Origin: Mycolicibacterium sp.
Lineage (GTDB): Bacteria > Actinomycetota > Actinomycetes > Mycobacteriales > Mycobacteriaceae
Length of the DNA: 64,000 nt
NCBI GenBank assembly: GCA_020637165.1
Contig: JACJWN010000003.1
Span: 496,001-560,000 of the forward strand
Direction of reading: 5' to 3'
Shown here: positions 20,929 to 30,762 of the stretch, one piece after another
Position numbering within the stretch: position 1 is the stretch's first letter
Layout of the letters: every line of letters begins with the position of its first letter
Made by a program: the position numbers and the translations under genes
The notes under the pieces: model-generated
Told to the model about the DNA's origin: nothing
The model's input: the letters and a program-made list of their open reading frames with translations, nothing else
The model's database searches: none

Positions 20929-20934
20929 AGCCTA
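20929..20934 (-). promoter_or_regulatory. Probable -10 element of the pyr operon
   Basis: TAGGCT fits the mycobacterial TANNNT -10 pattern. It lies about 60 bases upstream of the pyrR GTG, so the transcript would contain the PyrR hairpin. No convincing -35 is visible. Confidence 0.45.
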
Positions 20935-20979
20935 ACACCCCGGCCGGACGGCCCGGACGGTTCGCCGGCATCGCTGTCG

Positions 20980-20985
20980 TAGACT
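20980..20985 (+). promoter_or_regulatory. Probable leaderless promoter of the serine hydrolase gene
   Basis: TAGACT (TANNNT -10 class) ends 7 bases before the GTG at 20993. This spacing puts the transcription start on the start codon. No ribosome-binding site precedes the gene, which agrees with leaderless translation. Confidence 0.6.
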
Positions 20986-20992
20986 CGCCGCG

Positions 20993-22195
20993 GTGAATCT
21001 CGCGGACAACCGGCCCTTCATCGAGGAGGCCGTCGCCTCGGGCCTGCTGGCCGGTGCGGTGACGCTGGTCTGGCATCGCGGAGAGGTGCTCCAGGTCAAC
21101 GCGATCGGTCACCGCGACGCCGAGGCCGGTCTGCCGATGCGGCGGGACACGATTTTCCGGATCGCCTCGATGACCAAGCCGGTGACGGTGGCGGCCGCGA
21201 TGACGCTGGTGCAGGAGGGCAGGATCGCCCTGTCCGACCCGGTCGACCGGTGGCTGCCCGAACTGGCCGAGATGCGGGTGCTCGCCGAGCCGACCGGCCC
21301 GCTGGACTGCACGGTGCCGGCGCGCAGGCCGATCACCATCGAGGATCTGATGACCCATCGCAGCGGCCTGGCCTACGCGTTCTCGGTGACCGGTCCCATC
21401 GGACGGGCCTATGCGCAGTTATCGCTGCGCCAGGACGCCGACCACTGGCTGGCCGAGGTGGCGGGGCTGCCGCTGGTTCACCAGCCCGGCGAGCGGCTGA
21501 CCTACAGCCACGCCACCGAGGTTCTCGGCATCGCGGTGTCCCGGATCGAGGGCAAGCCCCTGCACACAGTGCTCGACGAGCGGATTCTGGCTCCGCTGGG
21601 CATGGCCGACAGCGGGTTCTTCATCTCCGGCGACAAGCGGGACCGCGCCGCGACCATGTACCGGCTCGACGCCCGTGAGGGCCTGCGTCACGATGCGATG
21701 GGTCCGATCCCGGTCAGGGAGCCGCGGTTCTGCCAGGGCGGGGCGAGCCTGGTCTCGACCGCCGACGACTATCTGCGCTTCGCGCGGATGCTGCTGGGCG
21801 GCGGCGAGGTCGACGGCGTCCGGGTGTTGAGCGAGGAATCGGTGCGTCTGATGCGCACCGACCGGCTCACCGAGGAGCAGAAACGCCAGCCGTTCCTGGG
21901 CGCGCCGTTCTGGGTGGGCCGCGGGTTCGGGCTGAACCTTTCGGTGGTCACCGACCCGTCGAAATCTCAGCTGTTGTTCGGGCCGGGCGGAGCGGGCACG
22001 TTCAACTGGCCCGGGGCGTACGGAACCTGGTGGCAGGCCGATCCCGCCAACGACCTGATCCTGATCTACCTGATCCAGAACTACCCGGATCTGAGTTCGG
22101 CCGCCGCGGCCGTGGCCGGCAACACCTCGCTGGCCAGACTGCAATCCGTACAGCCGAAATTCGTCCGCCGCACCTACGCAGCTTTGGGGATCTGA
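20993..22195 (+). CDS. Serine hydrolase, beta-lactamase/EstB fold
   Basis: A 400-residue cytosolic protein (no signal peptide) of the class C beta-lactamase-like family. The catalytic SxxK is SMTK near residue 59. The YxN position reads YSH in RLTYSHATEV near residue 171. THRSGLAYAF and GGASLVSTADDYLRFARML are further family motifs, and GPGGAGTFNWPGAYGT takes the place of the KTG-like third motif (HxG/WxG in esterases). Proteins of this type in mycobacteria usually act as esterases or peptidases rather than true beta-lactamases; the substrate cannot be told. The start is GTG at 20993, with a leaderless-type -10. It is divergent from pyrR and convergent with the methyltransferase. Confidence 0.87.
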   Translation: MNLADNRPFIEEAVASGLLAGAVTLVWHRGEVLQVNAIGHRDAEAGLPMRRDTIFRIASMTKPVTVAAAMTLVQEGRIALSDPVDRWLPELAEMRVLAEPTGPLDCTVPARRPITIEDLMTHRSGLAYAFSVTGPIGRAYAQLSLRQDADHWLAEVAGLPLVHQPGERLTYSHATEVLGIAVSRIEGKPLHTVLDERILAPLGMADSGFFISGDKRDRAATMYRLDAREGLRHDAMGPIPVREPRFCQGGASLVSTADDYLRFARMLLGGGEVDGVRVLSEESVRLMRTDRLTEEQKRQPFLGAPFWVGRGFGLNLSVVTDPSKSQLLFGPGGAGTFNWPGAYGTWWQADPANDLILIYLIQNYPDLSSAAAAVAGNTSLARLQSVQPKFVRRTYAALGI

Positions 22196-22208
22196 GCCGG
22201 CGCGCGTC

Positions 22209-23054
22209 TCAGCCGGGGCGCACCGCGGTCAGGCACCACGACGCTGCCGGCAGTTCGTAGCCGTCGGCAGACCGATGGTGCCGCAGTGCCGCCATGACGC
22301 CGTCGATGACCTCGCGCCGACGAGCGGCCCCGGCCGCAAGGAACGCCCCGCCCAGCGGCCCGGCGCCGAGGATCCGTTCGGCATCGGCGACACCGTCGCC
22401 TGCGAAGACGAAGGGCGCCTCCACGGAGGCGAGCTCGACCTCCGCGAATCCCGCCCCCCTCAGTAGCGCCCTGGTCGCATCGGGATCGGCCAGGGAGAAG
22501 GGGCCGGGGCTTCCGGGGGCGGGCAGCGGGGGCCGCTCGATGCCCAGGATCTGGGTGGCCGTGGCCGTCGTCAATTTCATCCACGGGTTGCGGTCGAGGT
22601 GCTGCCAGATCGAGGCGGCCAGGCGCCCGCCCGGGCGCAGCGCGCGACAGATGTTGGCGAAGGCCCGCTGCGGCTCGGGGAAGAACATCAACCCGAAGCG
22701 CGAGTGGGCGGCGTCGAAGGGCTCGCCCCGGCCGGCGACGGCGACGAGATCGGCGGTGCCGGCGTCGGCCGCCACCGCCACGCCGGCCGTGCCCGCGGCC
22801 GTCATCCGCCGCCGGGCGGCATCGGCCATCTCGGCCACCACATCCACGGCCGCCACCCATCCTTGTGAACCGACCTCGGAGCCGAGGGCGACAGCGGACA
22901 GACCGGGTCCGCAGCCGAGGTCGAGCACCCGCTCGCCGGGACGGGCGGCCAGGGCGCGGCGGGCAGCGGAGCCGTGTCGGCCCATCGAGGCGTCCATCGC
23001 GTCGGCCTGGCGATCCCAGACATCGGCGACGGCGGTGAAGTGGTCTGCTTCCAT
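22209..23054 (-). CDS. Class I SAM-dependent methyltransferase
   Basis: A 281-residue Rossmann-fold methyltransferase. Motif I is VLDLGCGPGLSAVALG near residues 43-58. An acidic residue follows in VAAVDVVAEM, and FGLMFFPEPQRAFANICRALRPGGRLA corresponds to motifs post-I to III of the UbiE/Methyltransf_11 group. The substrate is unknown. The ATG at 23054 has a TAACGT -10-like hexamer 7 bases upstream, so it is probably leaderless. It runs toward the serine hydrolase with 13 bases between their stops and is separated from nusB by a 35-base gap. Confidence 0.88.
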   Translation of the reverse strand: MEADHFTAVADVWDRQADAMDASMGRHGSAARRALAARPGERVLDLGCGPGLSAVALGSEVGSQGWVAAVDVVAEMADAARRRMTAAGTAGVAVAADAGTADLVAVAGRGEPFDAAHSRFGLMFFPEPQRAFANICRALRPGGRLAASIWQHLDRNPWMKLTTATATQILGIERPPLPAPGSPGPFSLADPDATRALLRGAGFAEVELASVEAPFVFAGDGVADAERILGAGPLGGAFLAAGAARRREVIDGVMAALRHHRSADGYELPAASWCLTAVRPG

Positions 23055-23061
23055 ATCAGCG

Positions 23062-23067
23062 ACGTTA
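23062..23067 (-). promoter_or_regulatory. Probable leaderless promoter of the methyltransferase gene
   Basis: TAACGT on the minus strand, 7 bases before the ATG at 23054, fits TANNNT with leaderless spacing. There is no ribosome-binding site. Confidence 0.5.
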
Positions 23068-23089
23068 CGCGCCGGGCCCGGCCCGGCAA

Positions 23090-23575
23090 CTAGGCGTCGG
23101 GATCGGCCCCGCGGGCGGCCCCCCGGACCGCATCGGCGGCCGCGCGGATCTGCGGCGTCACCAGCATCACCTGCCCCAGCACACCATTGACGAACCCCGG
23201 CGATTCGTCGGTGGACAGCTCCTTGGCCAGTTCGACCGCCTCGTCCACGGCCACCGGCTCGGGCACATCCTCGGCGTGCAGCAGCTCCCACACCGCCACC
23301 CGCAGGATGGCGCGGTCCACGGCGGGAAGCCGCTCCAGCGTCCAGCCCTGCAGATGCGAACTGATCAGATCGTCGATGTGGGCCGCGTCCCCGCTGACGC
23401 CGCGGGCGACGGTCACGGTGTAGGGATTGAGCGCGGACACCTCCGGGTCGGCCTCGGCCAGCGCCTCCCGCGATTCGGCGACCTCAGCCGCCGAGATCCC
23501 CCTCGCCTCCGCCTCGAAGAGCAGGTCGACGGCCCGCTTCCGGGCCTGGTGCCGCCCGACCTTACGTTCAGCCAC
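23090..23575 (-). CDS. nusB: Transcription antitermination factor NusB
   Basis: An all-helical RNA-binding protein that, with NusE (S10), forms part of the antitermination complex on rRNA operons. The 161 residues show the family start [19 protein letters not shown], the segment [17 protein letters not shown] near residue 83 and the end [10 protein letters not shown]. The start is GTG at 23575. It lies 32 bases after efp in the same direction; pepQ-efp-nusB is the usual order. Confidence 0.97.
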   Translation of the reverse strand: MAERKVGRHQARKRAVDLLFEAEARGISAAEVAESREALAEADPEVSALNPYTVTVARGVSGDAAHIDDLISSHLQGWTLERLPAVDRAILRVAVWELLHAEDVPEPVAVDEAVELAKELSTDESPGFVNGVLGQVMLVTPQIRAAADAVRGAARGADPDA

Positions 23576-23607
23576 GGCCGGCGGCGACCCGGGGCGACCG
23601 GCCGGGG

Positions 23608-24171
23608 CTAGGCATTGACCCTGCCCAGATAGCTGCCGTCCCGGGAGTCGACCTTGAGCTTGTCACCGGTGTTGATGAACAACGGCACCTGGATCTCCGC
23701 GCCGGTCTCCAGGGTCGCCGGCTTGGTGCCGGCACTCGACCGGTCCCCCTGCAGGCCCGGTTCGGTGCTGGCGACGACGAGCTCGACCGAGACCGGCAGC
23801 TCCAAGTACAGCGGGGCGCCCTCGTGGAAGGCGATCTGCACCGGCATGCTCTCCAGCAGGAAATTCGCGGCGCTGCCGACCAGCGACTCCGGAAGCGGAT
23901 GCTGTTCGTAGTCCTCGCTGTCCATGAAGACGAAATCGCTTCCGTCGCGGTATAGGTAGGTGGCGTCGCGACGGTCCACCGTCGCGGTCTCCACCTTCAC
24001 CCCGGCGTTGTAGGTCTTGTCCACGACCTTGCCGGACAGCACGTTCTTGAGCTTGGTTCGCACAAAGGCCGGCCCCTTACCGGGCTTGACGTGCTGGAAC
24101 TCGATGATCTGCCATAGCTGGCCGTCGATGTTGAGCACGAGGCCATTCTTGAAGTCGGCAGTGGTCGCCAC
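23608..24171 (-). CDS. efp: Elongation factor P
   Basis: Rescues ribosomes stalled at polyproline stretches. At 187 residues it has three beta-barrel domains. The KOW-like first domain contains [17 protein letters not shown], with the tip residue Lys in PGKGPAF at about residue 34; the C-terminal OB domain ends [13 protein letters not shown]. No genM/poxA-type modification gene is nearby. The start is GTG at 24171, with AAGGAGAA ahead. Polyproline-rich proteins encoded in this window (SecD linker, AroK tail, DUF4190-cyclophilin N-terminus) are plausible clients. Confidence 0.97.
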   Translation of the reverse strand: MATTADFKNGLVLNIDGQLWQIIEFQHVKPGKGPAFVRTKLKNVLSGKVVDKTYNAGVKVETATVDRRDATYLYRDGSDFVFMDSEDYEQHPLPESLVGSAANFLLESMPVQIAFHEGAPLYLELPVSVELVVASTEPGLQGDRSSAGTKPATLETGAEIQVPLFINTGDKLKVDSRDGSYLGRVNA

Positions 24172-24198
24172 GGTCGGTCGTTCTCCTTACAGGTGCTG

Positions 24199-25290
24199 TC
24201 AGAGGATGGCCAGGTCCCTGGGGAACCGGCTCAGCGGTTCGGGACCCCGCGCACCGACGGCAATGGTGTCTTCGATGCGGACACCGCCGCGGTCGGCCAG
24301 GTAAATGCCGGGTTCCACGGTCACCACGGAACCCGCACGTAGTGTACCGGCGGCCGCGGAGTTGATCCCGGGCGCTTCGTGGATCTGCAGTCCCACCCCG
24401 TGGCCGAGCCCGTGGCCGAAGTGATCGCCGTAGCCCGTGTCGGCGATGACGCGGCGCGCCGCGGCATCGATGTCGCGCAGCGCCACCCCCGCCTCCAGTG
24501 CCGCCAGACCGGTGCGCTGCGCCGCCGCCACGATGTCGTAAATCTCGCGCTGCCATCCCGAGGCATTGCCCAGTACGAACGTTCGGGTCATGTCGGAGTG
24601 GTAGCCGCCGACCAGTGCGCCGAAGTCGATCTTGACGAAATCCCCGCTCTCCAGCACGGCCTCGGTGGGCCGATGGTGCGGAACCGCTGAATTCGCCCCG
24701 GCGGCCACGATGGTCTCGAAAGAGGGTCCGTCGGCGCCGTGGTCGAGCATCAGCATCTCCAGGTCACGGGCCACGGCGCGCTCGGTGCGGCCGGGCCGCA
24801 GCCCGCCGCGCTGCACCAGTGCGGCCAGCGCGGCGTCGGCGGCCTCGCAGGCCAACCGGAGCAACGCCACCTCGCCGGCGTCCTTGACCTCGCGCAGCGC
24901 CTCCACGGCGCCGGAGGCCCGAACCAGATCCGCGGCGGGGTAATCGGTCAACGCGCAGGCCAGCGAGTCCAGGCCGTCGACGGTGACGATGTGGCTTTCG
25001 AATCCGATCCGCCGGGCGCCGCCGGCCAGGGCCAACTGCACGAGATGACGGCCGCAGGCCCGCTCGATCACAGTGCGTAGATCCGGGGCCTGGCGCGCCG
25101 CCTGGGTCCGGTAACGGGCGTCGGTGGCCAGCACCGGCGGGGTGTCGTCGGCGAACACCAGCAGCGCCGCGTTCGACCCGGCAAACCCCGACAGATAGCG
25201 GACGTTGACCAGATCGCTGACCAACATCGCGTCGAGTCCGTCGGCGGTCAGTCGCGCCGCCAGTCGGCCACGCCGCTGGGAATGTGTCAC
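24199..25290 (-). CDS. pepQ: Xaa-Pro aminopeptidase/dipeptidase, M24 family
   Basis: A cytoplasmic metallopeptidase that cleaves peptide bonds involving proline. The 363 residues comprise an N-terminal creatinase-like domain and a C-terminal pita-bread domain. The five metal ligands are all present: the two Asp in VKIDFGALVGGYHSDMTR, His in GHGLGHGVGLQIHE, Glu in TVEPGIYL and Glu in GVRIEDTI. The start is GTG at 25290, preceded by a leaderless-type -10. It lies 27 bases upstream of efp and is divergent from the 4-TM membrane protein. Confidence 0.94.
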   Translation of the reverse strand: MTHSQRRGRLAARLTADGLDAMLVSDLVNVRYLSGFAGSNAALLVFADDTPPVLATDARYRTQAARQAPDLRTVIERACGRHLVQLALAGGARRIGFESHIVTVDGLDSLACALTDYPAADLVRASGAVEALREVKDAGEVALLRLACEAADAALAALVQRGGLRPGRTERAVARDLEMLMLDHGADGPSFETIVAAGANSAVPHHRPTEAVLESGDFVKIDFGALVGGYHSDMTRTFVLGNASGWQREIYDIVAAAQRTGLAALEAGVALRDIDAAARRVIADTGYGDHFGHGLGHGVGLQIHEAPGINSAAAGTLRAGSVVTVEPGIYLADRGGVRIEDTIAVGARGPEPLSRFPRDLAIL

Positions 25291-25298
25291 GGTGGGTG

Positions 25299-25315
25299 AC
25301 GGTACTCGCTAGGCT
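25299..25315. promoter_or_regulatory. Overlapping divergent leaderless promoters (pepQ and 4-TM gene)
   Basis: Two TANNNT hexamers face opposite ways in a 33-base gap: TACCGT on the minus strand (25304-25299), 8 bases from the pepQ GTG, and TAGGCT on the plus strand (25310-25315), 8 bases from the ATG at 25324. Neither gene has a ribosome-binding site. The two polymerase footprints would overlap, so the promoters should compete. Confidence 0.5.
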
Positions 25316-25323
25316 GCTACTCC

Positions 25324-25914
25324 ATGACGACATGGATGGCGCGCGGACTGGTATTCGCGGCCGGAATGGTGTTCCTCCGGCTGGTGCAGGGAGCGCTGAT
25401 CAACGCCTCCCCGACCAACGCCGGCACCATCAGCCTGATCCTGATCGTGCTGTTCGGCCTGGCGGTCTCGATCTGGGGCCTGCTGGACGGCATTGCCGAT
25501 GCGCGGGCCAACCCCGACCCGGACCGCCGCCGCGACCTGGCGATGCGGTGGCTGGTGGCCGGCCTGGTCGCCGGAGTGCTCAGCGGTCTGGTGGCCTGGA
25601 TCATCTCTCTGTTCTACGGCCCGATCTACGTGGACGGTCTGATCCCCGAGGTCCTCGTGTTCGCCGCCTTCACCGCCCTGTTGGTGTTCCTGCCGGCCAT
25701 CTCCGCAGTGGCGATCGGCCGCATGGTCGTCGACCGCAAGCGCCCCCCACAACCCGCCCGCCATCATGTCGGCGCCGACGTGTTCGAGGCGGTCAGCGAG
25801 GACGACGATTATGTCCACGCCAGCCGGCGCGAGTCGGACTGGCGTCAGGAGTACCGGGAAGCGATCCGGGAACAGCACGAGGATGCCGAGCGGCGCATCC
25901 ACGACCGCGACTGA
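25324..25914 (+). CDS. Four-helix membrane protein (Rv2536-like, B-4DMT type)
   Basis: A 196-residue protein with four hydrophobic helices (about residues 7-25, 36-54, 75-98 and 106-135). A charged cytoplasmic tail follows, rich in Asp, Glu, Arg and His (FEAVSEDDDYVHASRRES and onward). This matches Rv2536, which also sits between pepQ and aroQ in M. tuberculosis; current databases name the family B-4DMT transporter, but no substrate is known. The ATG lies 8 bases after a -10-like hexamer. It is the only plus-strand gene in a long minus-strand stretch. Confidence 0.87.
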   Translation: MTTWMARGLVFAAGMVFLRLVQGALINASPTNAGTISLILIVLFGLAVSIWGLLDGIADARANPDPDRRRDLAMRWLVAGLVAGVLSGLVAWIISLFYGPIYVDGLIPEVLVFAAFTALLVFLPAISAVAIGRMVVDRKRPPQPARHHVGADVFEAVSEDDDYVHASRRESDWRQEYREAIREQHEDAERRIHDRD

Positions 25915-25954
25915 TCGGCCCCGCCCGACCAGCACCGGCCTACCGGCGCGCGGC

Positions 25955-26386
25955 TCAGCGGCCGGCGGCCAGATAACGCAGCGCCAGCAGATATCCCTGC
26001 ACGCCGAGTCCGACGATCACACCGGTGGCGACAGCACTGAGGTAGGAGTGGTGCCGGAATTCCTCCCGGGCATGGACATTGGAGATGTGCACCTCGATCA
26101 GCGGTGCCCGCAGTTCGGCGCAGGCGTCGCGCAGCGCGATCGAGGTGTGCGTCAACGCCCCGGCGTTGAGGATCACCGGGTCGCCCGCGTCGGCGGCGGC
26201 GTGCACCCAGCCCAGTAACTGCGCCTCGCTGTCGCTCTGGCGCACAATCGCCGACAGACCGAGTTCGGCCGCCTCCGCCTCGATCATCGCGACCAGATCG
26301 TCATGAGTGGTACTGCCGTACACCTCCGGCTCGCGCCGGCCCAGTCGGCCGAGATTCGGGCCGTTGAGCACGAGGACGGTCGTCAT
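25955..26386 (-). CDS. aroQ: 3-dehydroquinate dehydratase, type II
   Basis: Dehydrates 3-dehydroquinate to 3-dehydroshikimate in the shikimate pathway. The 143 residues match the dodecameric type II family. [17 protein letters not shown] near residues 8-24 includes the catalytic Arg and Tyr, and [18 protein letters not shown] holds the conserved His and substrate residues. The start is ATG at 26386 with CAGGAGAAG ahead; the frame continues 23 codons upstream without similarity. It lies 46 bases after aroB. Confidence 0.97.
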   Translation of the reverse strand: MTTVLVLNGPNLGRLGRREPEVYGSTTHDDLVAMIEAEAAELGLSAIVRQSDSEAQLLGWVHAAADAGDPVILNAGALTHTSIALRDACAELRAPLIEVHISNVHAREEFRHHSYLSAVATGVIVGLGVQGYLLALRYLAAGR

Positions 26387-26432
26387 CGGCGCCTTCTCCT
26401 GTTCACCCGCGGGCTCCCCGCAGTCCAACGGC

Positions 26433-28177
<1,745 letters not shown>

Positions 28178-28182
28178 CTCCA

Positions 28183-29400
28183 TTACCCCGACAGCCGTAC
28201 CGAATCGGGTCCGAAGGCCTCCCGCTCGGCGATCTCGCGCAGGTAACCCTCGATATTGCGCCGGGTTTCGGCCAGCGAGTCCCCGCCGAACTTCTCCAGC
28301 GCGGCGCGGGCCAGCACCAGTGCGACCATGGCCTCGACCACTACCCCGGCGGCCGGCACCGCGCACACGTCGGAGCGCTGGTGAATCGCCACCGCCTGCT
28401 CGCCGGTGGCGAGGTCGACGGTGGACAACGCACGGGGAACCGTGGAGATCGGCTTCATCGCGGCCCGAACCCGCAGCGGCTGCCCGTTGGTCATCCCGCC
28501 CTCCAGTCCGCCTGCCCGGTTGGTCGACCGCACCACACCGCTGCCGTCGGTCCCGGGGAACATCTCGTCGTGCGCGCCGCTACCCCGGCGCCGGGCCGTC
28601 TCGAAACCGTCACCGATCTCGACACCCTTGATTGCCTGCACGCCCATCACGGCGGCGGCCAACTGGCTGTCGAGGCGGTTCTCACCGCTGACGAACGAGC
28701 CCAGGCCGACCGGAAGACCGTGCGCAACCACCTCGACAACCCCGCCGAGGGTGTCTCCGTCCTTCTTCGCGGCCTCGATCTCGGCGATCATGGCCGCCTC
28801 GGCGCCGGCGTCGAATGCCCGCACCGGACTGTCGTCGATCCGGGGCAGATCGGCCGCGGTCGGCGGCGGGCCGGCGTACGGGATCGAGGCCCCGATCGAC
28901 ACGACGTGGGAGACCACCTCGACCCCGAGCGCCTGCCGCAGGAACGCCCGCGCGATGCTTGCCGCGGCCACCCGGGCCGCCGTCTCCCGCGCGCTGGCGC
29001 GCTCCAGGACCGGCCGGGCATCCTCGAACCCGTACTTGAGCATGCCGGCGTAATCGGCGTGCCCGGGGCGAGGACGGGTGAGCGGGGCGTTGCGGGCGAC
29101 CTCCAGGTTGGCGGCCGACACCGGGTCCGGAGCCATCACCGTCTCCCATTTCGGCCATTCCGTATTGCCGATCTCGATCGCGACGGGGCCGCCGAGGGTT
29201 TGACCGTGCCGGACTCCGGCCAGCACCGTCACCTCGTCCTGCTCGAACTTCATCCGAGCACCGCGACCGTATCCGAGCCGACGGCGGGCGAGCTGGGCGG
29301 CGATGTCGGCGGAGGTCACCTCGACACCGGCGACCATGCCCTCGACCATGGCGACGAGGGCTCGGCCGTGGGATTCTCCGGCTGTGGTCCAACGCAACAC
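28183..29400 (-). CDS. aroC: Chorismate synthase
   Basis: Makes chorismate from EPSP with reduced FMN as cofactor, the last common aromatic step. The 405 residues begin [21 protein letters not shown] (read in part), the first family signature. [18 protein letters not shown] and [18 protein letters not shown] follow, and the C-terminal signature is in [19 protein letters not shown]. The start is GTG at 29400, seen before in the family as GTG-TTG-CGN. The aroK ATG overlaps or closely follows the stop. In M. tuberculosis the same gene is called aroF. Confidence 0.97.
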   Translation of the reverse strand: MLRWTTAGESHGRALVAMVEGMVAGVEVTSADIAAQLARRRLGYGRGARMKFEQDEVTVLAGVRHGQTLGGPVAIEIGNTEWPKWETVMAPDPVSAANLEVARNAPLTRPRPGHADYAGMLKYGFEDARPVLERASARETAARVAAASIARAFLRQALGVEVVSHVVSIGASIPYAGPPPTAADLPRIDDSPVRAFDAGAEAAMIAEIEAAKKDGDTLGGVVEVVAHGLPVGLGSFVSGENRLDSQLAAAVMGVQAIKGVEIGDGFETARRRGSGAHDEMFPGTDGSGVVRSTNRAGGLEGGMTNGQPLRVRAAMKPISTVPRALSTVDLATGEQAVAIHQRSDVCAVPAAGVVVEAMVALVLARAALEKFGGDSLAETRRNIEGYLREIAEREAFGPDSVRLSG

Positions 29401-29449
29401 GCCCCCATCTTCCCATGTCGTCGGCGCGTGACCGAATCAGCCGCAACGC

Positions 29450-29517
29450 CTTAAAACACGGCGAGCTTCAAAACACGGCGAGCTTCAAAACACGGCGGCA
29501 CTTCAAAGCACGGTGAG
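29450..29517. repeat. Four tandem 17-18 bp repeats at the 3' end of the prepilin peptidase gene
   Basis: Units at 29450-29465, 29466-29482, 29483-29500 and 29501-29517 are versions of CTTCAAAACACGGCGAG. Read on the minus strand each is CTC-GCC-GTG-TTT-TGA-like, that is Leu-Ala/Thr-Val-Leu/Phe-stop. The first unit on that strand is the real end of the prepilin peptidase gene; the other three are extra copies downstream, each with its own in-phase stop or near-stop (TGA or TAA). Confidence 0.85.
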
Positions 29518-29949
29518 CGCCACGGCGCCCAGACTCGCCGCACACATCGACGGCCCGTGCGGTACCGCGGCTGGCGCGGCCGCGGCGCCGCGGCCGCGAA
29601 ACAAGGCCGACACCCCCAGCAACGCCGTCAGCATCGGGGCGCCGATCGCCGAGAGCATCCAGACCGGCAGCCCGAAGGCCCCGGTCAGCGCTCCCAGGCC
29701 GAGGGCCAGCTTGACGTCGCCTCCCCCGAGTCCCGCCGGATCCACGAGGTGGACCGACAGGTACAACCCGCCCAGGGCCGCCGCGCCCAGGATGGCGGGC
29801 AGCCCGCGCCCGCATCCCGCGCACCCGCCCAGGATCGTCACCGCGCCGGTCAGGGTCAGCACGTCGGGTAGCCGGCGTTCCCGGATATCGATGACCGACA
29901 GTGCCGCCGCCCAGCAGAGCACGGCCAGGCAGGCCGCTGATCGAAGCAT
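29503..29949 (-). CDS. Prepilin peptidase, A24 family (short form)
   Basis: A 148-residue polytopic membrane aspartyl protease without the N-terminal methylase domain, like Rv2551c. The first catalytic Asp is in SVIDIRERRLPD near residues 18-29, and the second is in the GxGD motif GGGDVKLALGLG near residue 75. About four or five hydrophobic helices are visible, and a GPSM segment lies near the C-terminus. No pilin, ATPase or other type IV pilus/Tad gene is in the window, so the substrate is encoded elsewhere or unknown. ATG at 29949. It lies 9 bases after aroE, and the C-terminal codons belong to a tandem repeat. Confidence 0.85.
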   Translation of the reverse strand: MLRSAACLAVLCWAAALSVIDIRERRLPDVLTLTGAVTILGGCAGCGRGLPAILGAAALGGLYLSVHLVDPAGLGGGDVKLALGLGALTGAFGLPVWMLSAIGAPMLTALLGVSALFRGRGAAAAPAAVPHGPSMCAASLGAVALTVL

Positions 29950-29958
29950 GCCGGAACG

Positions 29959-30759
29959 CTAGTTCAGTGCGGCCGCCATCTGCTGTCGCGGAGCCGGCCG
30001 GCCTGTGAATTGTTCGACCTGGCTGAACGCCTGGTGCAGCAACATCTGCAATCCGCTGATGACCTCGCCGCCGGCATCGGCGACTGCCCGGGCCAACGGG
30101 GTCGGCCACGGGTCGTAGATCGCGTCCAGCACAACGGGTATCGGGGCGAAGGTCGCCGCGTATTCCGCGGCCGCGTCGGCCGGAACCGTGCTGACCAGCA
30201 CGTCGGCTCCCTCGACGGCCTCCGGCAGCCCGGCACCGGCCAGGTCGGCGAACGTGGCGTGAACCCCGAGCGCGGATCCGAGTTCGACCAGTCTGGCGGC
30301 CTTGCCGGGGTCCCGGGCGGCGACGGTGATCGCACCGACGCCCAGCCCGACCAGCGCATACACCGCAGCGGGCGCGGTTCCGCCCGAGCCGAGCACGATC
30401 GCCCGGCGCAGACCGCCCCGGTGACCCAGCGCCCCGGCCACACCATCGACGTCGGTGTTGTCGGCGCGCCACCCGGAAGCAGTCCGCACCAGCGTATTTG
30501 CCGAGCCGACCAGCCCGGCGCGCTCAGTCCGTTCGTCGGCGAACGCCAGCGCCGCGAACTTACCGGGCATGGTGACCGAAACCCCCACCCACTCCGGGCC
30601 GAAACCGCCGACCAGGGCGGGCAGTTCCTCGGCCGTGCAGTCGATGCGGTCATAGGTCCAGTCGTGCAAACCCAGGGCCCGGTAAGCGGCCAGATGCAAC
30701 TGTGGCGAGCGGGAGTGCGCGACGGGCGAACCGAGGACTGCGGCCCTACGCGGACTCAC
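29959..30759 (-). CDS. aroE: Shikimate dehydrogenase
   Basis: Reduces 3-dehydroshikimate to shikimate with NADPH. The 266 residues show the N-terminal shikimate-binding motif LGSPVAHSRSPQLHLAAY, the catalytic Lys in SVTMPGKFAAL near residue 66 and the Asn/Asp pair in SANTLVRT and ADNTDVDG. The Rossmann motif is VLGSGGTAPAAVYAL. The start is GTG at 30759, 3 bases after the mltG stop. Confidence 0.95.
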   Translation of the reverse strand: MSPRRAAVLGSPVAHSRSPQLHLAAYRALGLHDWTYDRIDCTAEELPALVGGFGPEWVGVSVTMPGKFAALAFADERTERAGLVGSANTLVRTASGWRADNTDVDGVAGALGHRGGLRRAIVLGSGGTAPAAVYALVGLGVGAITVAARDPGKAARLVELGSALGVHATFADLAGAGLPEAVEGADVLVSTVPADAAAEYAATFAPIPVVLDAIYDPWPTPLARAVADAGGEVISGLQMLLHQAFSQVEQFTGRPAPRQQMAAALN

Positions 30760-30762
30760 CCG

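Noticed and set aside
24591-24606. CGAACGTTCG as a LexA box inside pepQ
   Set aside because: It lacks the four-base spacer of the mycobacterial SOS consensus and lies within coding sequence.
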